Origin: an uncultured Pseudovibrio sp.
GTDB taxonomy: Bacteria > Pseudomonadota > Alphaproteobacteria > Rhizobiales > Stappiaceae
Direction of reading: 5' to 3'
NCBI GenBank assembly: GCA_947496145.1
Contig: CANMBS010000019.1
Location: forward strand, 37,825-101,824
Length of the DNA: 64,000 bases
The translations under genes and the position numbers were made by a program. The notes beneath the pieces are model-generated. The model ran no database searches, was not told where the DNA came from, and was given only the letters and a program-made list of their open reading frames with translations. This document shows positions 52,834 through 62,378 of the stretch, piece by piece (the first letter of the stretch is position 1; every line of letters begins with the position of its first letter).

Positions 52834-54078
52834 TCAGGCGTCTGCCAGATCTTTTGCTTTGGTCATCTGGTTCCGCTTTGCCAGCGTGCGCAGGCGCAGG
52901 GCGTTGAGGCGGATGAAGCCGGCGGCGTCTTTCTGATCGTAAGCGCCGTGGTCGTCTTCGAAGGTCACCAGTTCTTCTGAGTAGAGAGAGTAAGGGGACG
53001 CACGACCAACAACGATGACGTTGCCTTTGTAGAGTTTCAGCTTAACCGTTCCGGTTACAAACTCCTGAGACTTATCGATCATCGCCTGAAGCATTTCGCG
53101 CTCAGGGGAGAACCAGAAGCCGTTGTAGATCAGCTTTGCATAACGTGGCATCAGCTCGTCTTTGAGGTGAGCTGCATCACGGTCTAGCGTGATAGATTCC
53201 ATGGCGCGGTGAGCTGAAAGCAGTATGGTGCCGCCCGGAGTTTCATAGATGCCGCGAGACTTCATGCCTACGAAGCGGTTTTCTACGAGGTCGAGACGAC
53301 CAATGCCGTTGTCGCGGCCCAGATCATTCAACTTGGCAAACAGAGTTGCCGGAGACATGTGTACGCCATTGATGGAGCACGCATCGCCTTTTTCGAAGCC
53401 GATTTCGATCTCGGTGACTTCGTCAGGTGCGTTGACCGGATCAACAGTGCGCTGGAAGACGTAATCAGGCGCTTCAACATTCGGGTCTTCCAGAACTTTA
53501 CCTTCGGAAGAGGAATGCAGCATGTTTGCGTCAACGGAGAACGGAGCTTCACCGCGCTTGTCCTTTGGTACCGGGATCTGGTGCTTCTCAGCGAAGTCGA
53601 TCAGATCTGTACGGGACTTGAGATTCCAGTCACGCCAAGGTGCGATCACCTTGATGTCCGGATTCAGTGCGTAGCATGCCAGTTCGAAGCGAACCTGATC
53701 GTTGCCTTTACCAGTTGCACCATGTGCAACAGCGTCAGCGCCGGTTTCCTCTGCGATCTCGATGAGACGCTTGGAGATGAGCGGACGTGCAATAGAAGTG
53801 CCGAGGAGGTAAACGCCTTCGTAAACTGCGTTGGCCCGGAACATTGGGAACACAAAGTCCCGAATGAACTCTTCACGGAGATCATCAATGTAGATTTCTC
53901 GAATGCCAAGCAGTTCAGCTTTTCGTCGTGCTGGCTCCAGCTCTTCACCCTGACCTAAGTCAGCGGTAAAGGTTACAACTTCGCAGCCGTATTCAGCCTG
54001 CAACCACTTGAGAATAATCGAGGTGTCGAGCCCGCCAGAATAGGCAAGCACAACCTTTTTGATGTCGCCTTGGGCCAT
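52834..54078 (-). CDS. argG: Argininosuccinate synthase
   Basis: 414 aa, usual length. ATP pyrophosphatase motif [12 protein letters not shown], then [22 protein letters not shown] and [13 protein letters not shown], and YLLGTS-type substrate sites. It joins citrulline and aspartate in arginine synthesis. Single gene; ATG 54078. Confidence 0.97.
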   Translation of the reverse strand: MAQGDIKKVVLAYSGGLDTSIILKWLQAEYGCEVVTFTADLGQGEELEPARRKAELLGIREIYIDDLREEFIRDFVFPMFRANAVYEGVYLLGTSIARPLISKRLIEIAEETGADAVAHGATGKGNDQVRFELACYALNPDIKVIAPWRDWNLKSRTDLIDFAEKHQIPVPKDKRGEAPFSVDANMLHSSSEGKVLEDPNVEAPDYVFQRTVDPVNAPDEVTEIEIGFEKGDACSINGVHMSPATLFAKLNDLGRDNGIGRLDLVENRFVGMKSRGIYETPGGTILLSAHRAMESITLDRDAAHLKDELMPRYAKLIYNGFWFSPEREMLQAMIDKSQEFVTGTVKLKLYKGNVIVVGRASPYSLYSEELVTFEDDHGAYDQKDAAGFIRLNALRLRTLAKRNQMTKAKDLADA

Positions 54079-54554
54079 AGATTAGTTTCCAAATGTGTGT
54101 CCAAGCGCATAAAGCGCCTACGCTGGGCAATCTACCGGGCAGAGCCAGCAACGCAAGTGGCGATTCAAAATTGAGTGATGAGTTATTAAGGAGGATTGTT
54201 GAGCTGACTACAGGTTTTATGAATGTGTGCTGCTGCTTAGATTTGATGGAAGTTACAAAAGGCTAATGAATATAACTCTGTAGACGTAACGAGAGACGGA
54301 ATGATGGTGGTCGCTTCAGGCTCACACCATGAGATTTTGAGCAAGTGGTGCGACTACTAATATTCACTGGAACTCAAATGTTTCGCGAGCGAAATTCTTA
54401 ATTTTATTCGCAGGAAATTGTGGTGGGAGGATGTATCAGGATCAGCTTCAGAGAAGAGGAAGCGCATTGCCCGAAGGGAAATGCAACTTTCGTTTCATTC
54501 TCAAATGACTGATCAGGCTTAGTCTGACCAGTTTGTCTTCGGTTCGTTTTACTA
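54079..54554. other. Intergenic region, no gene recognised
   Basis: 476 bases between argG and the cupin gene. An open frame reaching into it (54404-54925) is antisense-phase noise over the cupin gene. No clear terminator or RNA seen. Confidence 0.5.
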
Positions 54555-55004
54555 TTACGAATCAGGGCTCCAGTTGTCGGGGGCAAGTTCAAAACCGTCG
54601 AACAAAAAGCCGGGTGCGACTGTACAACCGACAAGGGTCCACTCGCCGAGACTTCGGGCAGATTGCCAGGCACCTCTTGGGACGATGCCCTGAGGGCGGT
54701 GTCCGTTGAGGAGGTCCATGCCAAGCGTAATGTCGGTTCGCTCACCCTCTCGAGTACTGATTGATAGCTGGAGAGGCGCTCCACCGTAGTAGTGCCAGGT
54801 CTCGATGGCATCGATTTTGTGCCAGTGGGATTTCTGGTTCTCTTTGAGCAGGTAGTAGATTGCAGTTGAATAGCCGCGTCCGTTAGGACCTTGGGAATCC
54901 CGAAAGGTTTCAGTGTAGTATCCACCTTCAGGGTGTTCCTTCATTTGCAACTCGGCGATGATTTCTTCGGCGGTTGCTAAGGGTGCAATCTGATCAAGAG
55001 ACAT
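54555..55004 (-). CDS. Cupin, DUF985 family
   Basis: 149 aa. DUF985 cupin core: MKEHPEGGYYTETFRDS, SAIYYLL-type STAIYYLLKENQKSHWHKIDAIETWHYYGGAPLQLSI, GCTVAPGFLFDGFEL. Metal ligands are likely the H-W-H and E/H residues in this block. Function of the family is not known. Its start overlaps the gloB stop (TAATG), so it is co-translated with gloB. Confidence 0.9.
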   Translation of the reverse strand: MSLDQIAPLATAEEIIAELQMKEHPEGGYYTETFRDSQGPNGRGYSTAIYYLLKENQKSHWHKIDAIETWHYYGGAPLQLSISTREGERTDITLGMDLLNGHRPQGIVPRGAWQSARSLGEWTLVGCTVAPGFLFDGFELAPDNWSPDS

Positions 55005-55777
55005 TAGAAGTTGTCCTTGCGACGGCGGATTTCTGCGAAGATGTCCGCTGGCTCAGCGTTGACCATGCTGAGATTTTTCTGAATCTCCGGATCACTGACG
55101 CGCAGGAACGGATTAGTTGAAAGCTCTGCTGCCATGGAGGTTGGCAGGGTCGGGCGCCCGACTTCGCGCAGTGCTTCGATCCGTTTGGTGCGCTCTTGTA
55201 ATGCCTGATTGTTCGGGTCAATGGTGAGGGCGAACTTAGCGTTTGAAAGGGTATACTCGTGACCGCAGTAAATGGTCGTTTCTGGTGGAAGTGTGTAAGC
55301 CAAATGGCTGAGGGATGCCCACATCATCTCTGGATCGCCTTCAAAAACGCGACCACAGCCAAGGGCGAAAAGTGTGTCGCCAGTATGCGCAATGCCTGCT
55401 TCCTGAAACCACCAGGAAATGTGGTCCAGTGTATGGCCGGGCGTTCCGATGGCTTTGACTGCCATTGGGCCAACGAGAATATCGTCACCGTCTTCGACAA
55501 AGCGGTTCATGCCAGTGATATGCTGGCGAGAACGTTCAGGGCCCGTGACTTTGGCTCCTGTTTTTTCAACCAGCTCAGCAAGGCCGCCAACATGGTCCCA
55601 GTGGTGGTGAGTGATGAGAATGTCGGTTAAGTTCCAGCCGGTTTCTTCAAGGACCTGAAGATACGGAGCTGCTTCAGGAACATCAATTGCGGCGGTTGAT
55701 CCGCTTTCAGGGTGATGAACAAGAACCCCGTAATTATCTTGGAGACAAACAAATTGCCGGATTTCAACCTCTACCAT
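55004..55777 (-). CDS. gloB: Hydroxyacylglutathione hydrolase (glyoxalase II)
   Basis: 257 aa from ATG 55777 with GGGAG upstream. Metal motif T-H-H-H-W-D-H-V-G-G, further ligands in GTPGHTLDH and YCGHEYTLSNAKFAL; the C-terminal glyoxalase II helix (LTIDPNNQALQERTKRIEALREVGRPTLPTSMAAELSTNPFLR) binds glutathione. It hydrolyses S-lactoylglutathione in methylglyoxal detoxification. In one operon with the DUF985 cupin; divergent from a methyltransferase gene that often neighbours gloB in this group. Confidence 0.95.
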   Translation of the reverse strand: MVEVEIRQFVCLQDNYGVLVHHPESGSTAAIDVPEAAPYLQVLEETGWNLTDILITHHHWDHVGGLAELVEKTGAKVTGPERSRQHITGMNRFVEDGDDILVGPMAVKAIGTPGHTLDHISWWFQEAGIAHTGDTLFALGCGRVFEGDPEMMWASLSHLAYTLPPETTIYCGHEYTLSNAKFALTIDPNNQALQERTKRIEALREVGRPTLPTSMAAELSTNPFLRVSDPEIQKNLSMVNAEPADIFAEIRRRKDNF

Positions 55778-56057
55778 CAACCAACTCCCAGGTGCAGAAT
55801 TGTGTCACATTAGCAGTTCTCTAAGGACTATAGGAATTGAACTACCGTTGCGTTGTATGCGTACTTTAATGCAGACCTAGCTTCCACCCATCAGAAATAC
55901 GCTTTTGAAGATCATGGGAGGATGCGTCATTAAATTCAACTCTAAACTCACAAAACTCTGGGAGTGGTTGATTTAAGCTTGTAATTCCTTTGGAAGAAGC
56001 GTTGCGTCCAGGCTATTGGCACCCCATGATAAGAGAAGGCAATGCGCGGAGAACCAG

Positions 56058-56828
56058 TTGTATCTTGATGTTACGCATTTAAAGGAGTTCTATGACCTTC
56101 CACTCGGGCGGATGCTTCGGGTATTAGTGGGAAGTCGCGTGAAAATGCTTTGGCCAGAGATGAGAGGGCAAAGCCTGCTTGGTATTGGATATGCTGCTCC
56201 TTATCTGCGGCCTTATCTGAAAAAAACGAACCGGGTGTTTGCAGGGATGCCAGCTGCGCAAGGTGTTGTGAAGTGGCCTCGTGAAGTGGAGGCTCCGAAT
56301 AAAGCCTTCCTCATGGAAGATGGGCAACTGCCGTTTCCAGATTCATGCATCGACCGCATTTTACTGGTGCATTCTCTGGAAATGGCTGGTCAGCCGGGCG
56401 CTTTGCTTGACGAGGTTTATCGGGTGTTGTCACCCGGTGGTCGTGTGATTGTAATTGTGCCAAACCGACGAGGAGCCTGGGCACGTTCTGAAGTTTCTCC
56501 GTTTGGTTATGGACGTCCATATTCCCGTCCGCAGTTAGATAACTTTCTGAACAACCACCACCTTTCTGTGATGTCGAGAGAAGAGGCACTGTTTGTTCCA
56601 CCAACAAATTCGCGGATGGTTTTAAAAAATGCTCGTAGTTTTGAGCGGTTGGGGGCCGTAGCATGGCCTGCTTTTGCTGGCTTGCTGGTCACAGAAGCTG
56701 AGAAGCAGGTGTACCGGGGCATTCAGGTCAAAGCGAGCCATGTGAGCCGTGTTTTACGCCCTGTTTTCCTGCCAAATGGCAAGACGGCAGGTGCGCAGGC
56801 GATGAACGGTTCTCAGCAATCCAAATGA
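56058..56828 (+). CDS. Class I SAM-dependent methyltransferase
   Basis: About 256 aa from TTG 56058, chosen because GGAGAA lies 6 bases upstream and conservation (YLDVTHLKEFYDLPLGRML) starts there. SAM-binding region GQSLLGIGYAAPYLRPYL is an altered G-x-G-x-G, then AFLMEDGQLPFPDSCIDRILLVHSLEMAGQPGALLDEVYRVLSPGGRVIVIVPNRRGAWAR (motifs II-III). In Rhizobiales this gene usually faces gloB. Substrate unknown. Confidence 0.83.
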   Translation: MYLDVTHLKEFYDLPLGRMLRVLVGSRVKMLWPEMRGQSLLGIGYAAPYLRPYLKKTNRVFAGMPAAQGVVKWPREVEAPNKAFLMEDGQLPFPDSCIDRILLVHSLEMAGQPGALLDEVYRVLSPGGRVIVIVPNRRGAWARSEVSPFGYGRPYSRPQLDNFLNNHHLSVMSREEALFVPPTNSRMVLKNARSFERLGAVAWPAFAGLLVTEAEKQVYRGIQVKASHVSRVLRPVFLPNGKTAGAQAMNGSQQSK

Positions 56829-56867
56829 GCCTTTGCTGTATAGATGATGGCAAAGGCTCTTTGTCTG

Positions 56868-57491
56868 CTACTTACGCTCTAACAGGAACACTGCCTGATC
56901 ACCGATCAGATTCCACACCCACCATGGCGCGTTGAAACCGATGCGTTGTCCTTTGGCGTTCAAGGCTTCAGCCTTAATAACCTTTGCATCGACTTCCGCT
57001 GAAAGAGCAACAAAATCGCGGATGGTACAGAAATGGATATTCGGGGTGTCGTACCACTGATAGGGCAAGTAGTCAGTTACCGGCATTTTACCTTTGAAAA
57101 GCAACTGCATACGGTTGCGCCAGTGACCGAAGTTGGGAAGAGAGACGACAACTTTCTTACCAATGCGCAGGAGTTGCTGAAGAACCTCTTTAGGGTCCAT
57201 GGTTGCCTGTAGTGTGTGGCTCAGAATCGCGTAATCAAATGCTTCATCAGGATAGGCGGCCAGATCGATATCCGCATCTCCCTGCACTACAGAAAGACCG
57301 CGCGCCACAGCTTCATTCACGCCTTTTTGGGAAGTATCAAAGCCTCTTCCATCTACACCGCGTGTGTTGATGAGAAGCTCCAGCAACTCACCTGTACCGC
57401 AACCTATGTCGAGAACACGGGAGCCGGGTGCCACGAAGTCGCAAAGAATACGATGGTCGCCGCGCACATTTTTCAAATTAAGTTTTGTCAT
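56868..57491 (-). CDS. metW: Methionine biosynthesis protein MetW
   Basis: 207 aa. Methyltransferase-like fold: SRVLDIGCGTGELLELL, VVQGDADIDLAAYPDEAFDYAILSHTLQATMDPKEVLQQLLRIGKKVVVSLPNFGHWRNR. MetW works with MetX in homoserine acylation in several groups. Normally metX-metW are adjacent and often overlapping; here about 950 bases and two foreign-looking genes separate them. The start (ATG 57491) lacks a good ribosome-binding site and lies 6 bases from the stop of the upstream inserted gene. Confidence 0.92.
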   Translation of the reverse strand: MTKLNLKNVRGDHRILCDFVAPGSRVLDIGCGTGELLELLINTRGVDGRGFDTSQKGVNEAVARGLSVVQGDADIDLAAYPDEAFDYAILSHTLQATMDPKEVLQQLLRIGKKVVVSLPNFGHWRNRMQLLFKGKMPVTDYLPYQWYDTPNIHFCTIRDFVALSAEVDAKVIKAEALNAKGQRIGFNAPWWVWNLIGDQAVFLLERK

Positions 57492-57497
57492 TTATTG

Positions 57498-57851
57498 TTA
57501 GCTTCGATCATTACTGCCAAATAGATAGCCCAACACTAGAGTGATTATGCTAGTTAGGCCGCCGTATAACTGTTCGTATGGCATCGCCTGACTTGTTTTT
57601 GATGGAAAAAAGTAGAACACTGCAAGCAAAATAAAACATGCAACGATTACCAATCCAGATATGTTGCCTGGTTTTTCCTTCTTCCCGCCAAATGGCCTTC
57701 CAAGCCACCCCAACTCATTTTTAAACTGGTGTGCTTCATGATTTAAAGCCGCCTGCTCCTTTGCTGCCATGGGGGTCTGAGCATCTGGAACCTCCATGCT
57801 GCTGTTGCTAATGTCTGAAATATTGATGCCAGTATTATTTTCGTCGCTCAT
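57498..57851 (-). CDS. Two-helix membrane protein, candidate Panacea-linked toxin
   Basis: 117 aa. Soluble N-terminal 60 residues (acidic start, then KNELGWLGRPFGGKKEK), then two membrane helices, about 66-82 (GLVIVACFILLAVFYFF) and 96-112 (GGLTSIITLVLGYLFGS). The LVLGYLFGS end is like small phage/holin-type proteins. Eight bases after the DUF4065 gene, so one transcript. In Panacea-type toxin-antitoxin systems, membrane-acting toxins of this sort pair with the antitoxin (established knowledge of the group); the role here is inferred. AT-rich relative to the met genes. Weak site before ATG 57851. Confidence 0.7.
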   Translation of the reverse strand: MSDENNTGINISDISNSSMEVPDAQTPMAAKEQAALNHEAHQFKNELGWLGRPFGGKKEKPGNISGLVIVACFILLAVFYFFPSKTSQAMPYEQLYGGLTSIITLVLGYLFGSNDRS

Positions 57852-57859
57852 GAGACTGC

Positions 57860-58339
57860 TTAACGTCTAGCTAATTTAATGAAGTGTTGTTTAATTTCTT
57901 CTGTATCTAAATAATTTTTGTTTGACTTGCGTGAAGTCATCCACGGAGTTCCTTCTGCATGCGTTAACGCAGAAAGCTGCAACCCGTTCAATTCTTTGTA
58001 TTTATTCCAAACTGCATCAAATATTTCACTGAAGTAGATATCATGTAGGTTAACCATCATTATTTTATCTTCACCTGTATGGGGATCTATATCTTTAGCG
58101 TATTGCTGTATTGGACTTCGACCCGAGTGTTTAAACTCGTGATATAGTGAAGATAGCACTGGGCCATATGGCCAAGCTTCGAAAAGCTCGCCTACGATGG
58201 GTTCCCCACGGATAGCAAGATTCCAACCATTCAGACAGTAAACCAACTTTTGAATTTTTAATTGGTCTACGTCACCAATACGCTCTTGCCGTGCCCGGTA
58301 CAGAAAAGAGTTTGCTACATGTGAAGGCTTATATTGCAT
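57860..58339 (-). CDS. SocA/Panacea (DUF4065) domain protein, candidate antitoxin
   Basis: 159 aa. Panacea-domain features: SHVANSFLYRARQERIGDVDQLKIQKLVYCLNGWNLAIRGEPIVGELFEAWPYGPVLSSLYHEFKHSGRSPI (K-L-Q/K-K-L-x-Y, G-P-V..E). This domain occurs in Caulobacter SocA, phage GepA and the broad class of Panacea antitoxins that neutralise very different toxins. ATG 58339 with GGAG 8 bases upstream. Clearly more AT-rich than metX and metW on either side. Confidence 0.85.
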   Translation of the reverse strand: MQYKPSHVANSFLYRARQERIGDVDQLKIQKLVYCLNGWNLAIRGEPIVGELFEAWPYGPVLSSLYHEFKHSGRSPIQQYAKDIDPHTGEDKIMMVNLHDIYFSEIFDAVWNKYKELNGLQLSALTHAEGTPWMTSRKSNKNYLDTEEIKQHFIKLARR

Positions 58340-58438
58340 TCACCAAGCTCCATTTCATGCGGTTTAAGCGTTCTGTGTGGTATAGTGATTCGATTTTATA
58401 GACTCAACTCTAGCATACAAATCAAGAACGAAGATTTC

Positions 58439-59668
58439 TTATTTCTCTGAAGTCGGTGCAGGGATGCCTCTGGCTTTGGCAGCTCCGGTCAGGAAGCCGC
58501 GCATGGTTTTAAACATCTCAGGTTCGTCAAGAAGGAAAGCATCGTGCCCTCGTGAGCTTTCAATCTCCACAAAGGACACGTTCGCGCCAGCTGCGTTGAG
58601 GGCGCGGACAACATCTTTACTTTCCGAAGTTGGGAAAAGCCAATCAGTTGTAAAGGACATGACACAGAAGCGGGTTTGGCTGTGCAAGAAGGCATTGGCC
58701 AGCTTGCCCCCGTGTGATGCAGCCAGATCAAAGTAGTCCATCGCTCGGGTGACATACAGGTACGAATTAGCATCGAACCGATCTACGAAGGTCATGCCCT
58801 GATGGCGCAGGTAGCTTTCAATCTGGAAGTCTGCATCAAAGCCGAAGGTGATTGCGGACCGGTCCTGCAAATTACGCCCGAACTTGTTGTGCAAGCTGGC
58901 ATCGGACATATAGGTGATGTGTGCTGCCATGCGAGCAACGGCGAGGCCCTTTGTTGGTCGCTTGCCCTCCTTTGCGTATTGTCCATGGCACCAGTCTGGA
59001 TCTGCCATAACAGCCTGACGACCAACTTCGTGGAAGGCAATATTCTGGCTGGAGTGACGCGGCCCAGTTGCGATTGGTACAGCTGCGAATACTTTCTCTG
59101 GATAGGCTGAGGCCCATTTCAGCACCTGCATGCCGCCCATGGAACCACCGATCACTGCAAATAGCGTTTCGATACCAAGAGCTTCTACCAGTTTGGCCTG
59201 TGAGCGGACCATATCACCAATCGTGACGACTGGCAGATCCAATCCATACACTTCGCCTGTTTCAGGATTTGTAGAAGCAGGGCCTGTTGTGCCAAGGCAA
59301 CCGCCCAGCACATTGGCGCAGATCACAAAGTACTTATCCGTGTCCACGGGTTTGCCGGAGCCAATCATCATGGACCACCACCCGGGCTTTCCGGTTACCG
59401 GATTTTCTGAGGCAACATACTGGTCGCCAGTGAGTGCATGACACACAAGAATGGCGTTGGTCTTGTCTTCATTTAATTCGCCATAGGTTTCATAGGCGAT
59501 TTGCCAGGGAGCAATTTCAGTGCCCTCGTCAAGGCGGAGAGGATTATCCGGTCCAAATCGCATGAGCTTGCTGGCAGGCATATCCATCTGTTCCATTGCA
59601 ACACTTGCTTGTGTTGAAGGAGAGATATTCGGAGTGTTCTCCGGGCTTGCGCTTGCAGTCTCAGTCAT
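58439..59668 (-). CDS. metX: Homoserine O-acetyltransferase
   Basis: 409 aa alpha/beta-hydrolase. Nucleophile elbow GGSMGGMQ (Ser), catalytic Asp in [15 protein letters not shown] and His in [55 protein letters not shown] is the MetX signature. An N-terminal 30-residue Ser/Thr-rich leader is unusual and could be shorter in reality. It supplies acyl-homoserine for MetZ (acetyl or succinyl cannot be fixed from family alone). No SAM-II motif seen in its leader. Confidence 0.93.
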   Translation of the reverse strand: MTETASASPENTPNISPSTQASVAMEQMDMPASKLMRFGPDNPLRLDEGTEIAPWQIAYETYGELNEDKTNAILVCHALTGDQYVASENPVTGKPGWWSMMIGSGKPVDTDKYFVICANVLGGCLGTTGPASTNPETGEVYGLDLPVVTIGDMVRSQAKLVEALGIETLFAVIGGSMGGMQVLKWASAYPEKVFAAVPIATGPRHSSQNIAFHEVGRQAVMADPDWCHGQYAKEGKRPTKGLAVARMAAHITYMSDASLHNKFGRNLQDRSAITFGFDADFQIESYLRHQGMTFVDRFDANSYLYVTRAMDYFDLAASHGGKLANAFLHSQTRFCVMSFTTDWLFPTSESKDVVRALNAAGANVSFVEIESSRGHDAFLLDEPEMFKTMRGFLTGAAKARGIPAPTSEK

Positions 59669-60134
59669 AATTTCTTCCGAGTTTCGAGAAGGCGAATGGA
59701 TATTCCTCTCAGGGATTGTGGATCAGTTTGTGCTATGTGCCCAAAGGCTACGTGTCAACGTATTCTTTTGTGATCATTTCGATTGTTCATGTGATTGCTG
59801 AGAGTACTTAAAGGATAGGCTCTGCGACTTTGTACAGATAGCCGGCCAGAAGTGTTTCACTAAGCATACTGCCTCGTTTCGGCTGGGTGAATTGATGTAC
59901 AAATTAACAGAAGTGTTGAGTTTTTATCCCGGTTTTGTCCTGGTAGATACGCTATTAGCTATAGGTATTGAACTTTTTGAGGGTGATCGGCTTTCTGGCA
60001 GGCTTACCGAAGCTTTCCCCGATAAACCCAGATTGGGCTGTAAGTGCTCCAGATCGCTTGACGTTACTGGCGAATTTGGTAGTGAAGCAGGTGCAGTCAG
60101 GTAAACTGCATGTCTTGAATAAAGGAATGAGTTG
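59669..60134. other. Divergent region between metX and hisC
   Basis: 466 bases. It should hold both promoters (a TTGACA-like -35 for metX reads leftward at 59753-59758). Near hisC an inverted repeat TGCAGT 60092-60097 / ACTGCA 60105-60110 lies just ahead of the ribosome-binding site. A 70-codon frame at 59892-60104 has no site and is not supported. Confidence 0.5.
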
Positions 60135-61238
60135 ATGGAAGAGCAGGTAGTACGCCCTGTCCCTCGTGCTGGTGTGTTGGCGATTGACCCGTATGTGCCC
60201 GGTAAAGCGAAGGCAAATGGCGGCCATAAACTGCATAAACTCTCTTCCAATGAATCTCCTTTAGGTGCCAGCCCAAAAGCGCTGCAAGCGTATCGCTCTA
60301 TTTCTGACCTGCAGTATTACCCGGATGGCGGTGCAACAGAACTACGTTCCGCGATTGGCGAAGTTTACGGTTTGAATCCGGATCACATTATCTGTGGTTG
60401 CGGTTCAGATGAAGTGTTGAGCCTCCTTGCTTATGCCTATCTTGGCGAGGGCGATGAAGCTATTTATACCACACATGGCTTCCTTGTTTATAAGATTGCT
60501 ATCCATGCTGCTGGTGCAACGCCTGTTATCGCGCCGGAAAAGGACCTCACCACAGATGTGGATGCCATTATAGAGCGTATGACAGACAAGACCAAAATGG
60601 TCTTTATCGCGAACCCGAATAATCCAACCGGCACATATATTCCGTTTGATGAAGTGAAGCGCTTGCATGCTGGCCTTCCAAAGGACTGCATTCTGGTGCT
60701 TGATGCAGCTTATGCTGAATATGTGCGCCGTAATGATTACCAGTCCGGTATTGAGCTGGTTGCGAATTCTGAGAATGTGGTAATGACACGCACGTTCTCC
60801 AAAGCGTATGGCCTGCCTGCGTTGCGGCTTGGCTGGGCGTATGGTCCGGAGCATATTATTGATGCGCTGAACCGTATTCGTGGCCCGTTTAACATGAATG
60901 CTGCTGCTATTGCGGCGGGTGCTGCTGCCGTTCGTGATCAGATGTTTATCGAGCAGGCGGTTGGTCACAATACGGAATGGTTGCCGTGGGTTGTTAACGA
61001 AATGACCAAACTTGGTCTTGACGCAACGCCAAGTGTGGGCAATTTCATTCTGATCCATTTCCCTGATGAAGAGGGTAAACGGGCTGCTGACGCAGATGCA
61101 TATCTGTTGGAACACGGGTGTGTTCTGCGGCAGGTGAAAGCCTACGGATTTGATAATGCATTGCGCATGTCGATTGGTAGTGAGGAAGCTAACAGAGATG
61201 TTGTTGCGGTTCTCACTGAGTTTTTGAAGCAATCCTAA
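60135..61238 (+). CDS. hisC: Histidinol-phosphate aminotransferase
   Basis: 367 aa from ATG 60135 with AAGGA 8 bases upstream. PLP-lysine K223 in [19 protein letters not shown]; substrate-binding [22 protein letters not shown] and [10 protein letters not shown] class I/II aminotransferase acting in histidine synthesis and often also on phenylpyruvate in tyrosine/phenylalanine synthesis; the adjacent prephenate dehydrogenase (12-base gap) supports the second role. Confidence 0.92.
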   Translation: MEEQVVRPVPRAGVLAIDPYVPGKAKANGGHKLHKLSSNESPLGASPKALQAYRSISDLQYYPDGGATELRSAIGEVYGLNPDHIICGCGSDEVLSLLAYAYLGEGDEAIYTTHGFLVYKIAIHAAGATPVIAPEKDLTTDVDAIIERMTDKTKMVFIANPNNPTGTYIPFDEVKRLHAGLPKDCILVLDAAYAEYVRRNDYQSGIELVANSENVVMTRTFSKAYGLPALRLGWAYGPEHIIDALNRIRGPFNMNAAAIAAGAAAVRDQMFIEQAVGHNTEWLPWVVNEMTKLGLDATPSVGNFILIHFPDEEGKRAADADAYLLEHGCVLRQVKAYGFDNALRMSIGSEEANRDVVAVLTEFLKQS

Positions 61239-61250
61239 TAGAAGGTCTCC

Positions 61251-62186
61251 ATGTCTGAACCCTTGTTTAGCCGGGTCGCACTGATTGGTATCGGTTTGAT
61301 CGGCTCTTCTCTTTCGCATGTCATGCGCCGTGAAAAACTGGCGGGTGAAATTGTAGTTAGCACGCGCTCAGAAGTTACTCTGAAGCGTGCGGAAGAGTTG
61401 AAGCTTGGGGACCGATATTATCTGGACGCAGCTGAAGCCGTTCAGGGGGCCGACCTTGTTATCGTCTGTGTGCCCGTTGGTGCATGTGGTGCTGTTGCCA
61501 AAGTGATTGGTCCGCATCTGGCAGAAGGTGCCATTGTTACGGATGTGGGGTCTGTGAAAGCCTCTGTTGTTTCTGCCATGAAGCCGCATATGCCAGCGCA
61601 TGTGAACTTTGTGGCAGGGCATCCGGTTGCGGGTACTGAATATTCTGGCCCGGATGCAGGTTTTGCGTCTCTCTTTGAAAACCGCTGGTGCATTCTGACG
61701 CCGGATGCTGATTGTGATGCGGATGCAGTGAAACGCCTCTCAGATTTCTGGGAGGCCTGTGGTTCTCACGTAGACACCATGGATGCGGAGCATCATGATC
61801 TGGTGCTTGCTGTTGTCTCTCATCTTCCGCATATCATTGCCTACAACATTGTTGGTACGGCAGATGATCTGGAGACGGTGACCAAGTCTGAGGTGATCAA
61901 GTATTCCGCCTCTGGTTTCCGTGACTTCACACGTCTTGCGTCTTCTGATCCGACCATGTGGCGGGATGTGTGCCTTAACAACAAGGATGCCATTCTGGAG
62001 ATGCTTGCGCGTTTTTCCGAGGACCTTTCTGCATTACAGCGTGCAATCCGCTGGGGGGATGGAGATGCCTTGTTCAAGATGTTCACGCATACCAAAGGCA
62101 TTCGCCAGCAGCTTGTTGAGGCAGGTCAGGAATCTGCGGCCCCCAACTTTGGCCGTGAGAATGAAAGGGGTGAGCCTGCGGAGTAA
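61251..62186 (+). CDS. tyrC: Prephenate/arogenate dehydrogenase
   Basis: 311 aa. N-terminal NAD(P) site VALIGIGLIGSSLSHVM, then VIVCVPVGA, VTDVGSVKASV (D-x-G-S-x-K) and HPVAGTEYSGP; helical C-terminal half with VLAVVSHLPHIIAY. Oxidative decarboxylation of prephenate (or arogenate) toward tyrosine. In an operon with hisC, the usual alphaproteobacterial pair. Terminator follows. Confidence 0.92.
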   Translation: MSEPLFSRVALIGIGLIGSSLSHVMRREKLAGEIVVSTRSEVTLKRAEELKLGDRYYLDAAEAVQGADLVIVCVPVGACGAVAKVIGPHLAEGAIVTDVGSVKASVVSAMKPHMPAHVNFVAGHPVAGTEYSGPDAGFASLFENRWCILTPDADCDADAVKRLSDFWEACGSHVDTMDAEHHDLVLAVVSHLPHIIAYNIVGTADDLETVTKSEVIKYSASGFRDFTRLASSDPTMWRDVCLNNKDAILEMLARFSEDLSALQRAIRWGDGDALFKMFTHTKGIRQQLVEAGQESAAPNFGRENERGEPAE

Positions 62187-62215
62187 AGTGCAGGCTGATA
62201 CTCGAAGATCTACCG

Positions 62216-62244
62216 AAAAGCAGGGCTGTGTGTCCTGCTTTTTT
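62216..62244 (+). terminator. Terminator of the hisC-tyrC operon
   Basis: Stem AAAAGCAGG / CCTGCTTTT with a 9-base loop and a six-T run. Confidence 0.9.
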
Positions 62245-62378
62245 GTTTGCGCATAGCTTCCTGTTGCGGGCGTAAATTCATTATTTAGCATAAAGCGTAT
62301 CGCGAGATCACAGTTGGTATTACTTACCGTCTCTCTCCTGACAGCCACATAAGGCTAAGAGAAACAAGGAGAGTGGAC

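Noticed and set aside
59669..59830. A possible SAM riboswitch ahead of metX
   Set aside because: I looked for the SAM-II core (TGATTT.., GTAGCTAAA) on the minus strand and did not find it.
59892..60104. 70-codon frame upstream of hisC
   Set aside because: No ribosome-binding site, no recognisable fold, lies in a promoter region.
60405..61319. A 304-codon frame antisense to hisC
   Set aside because: Shadow of hisC; Arg/Ile/Asn-rich noise, no site.
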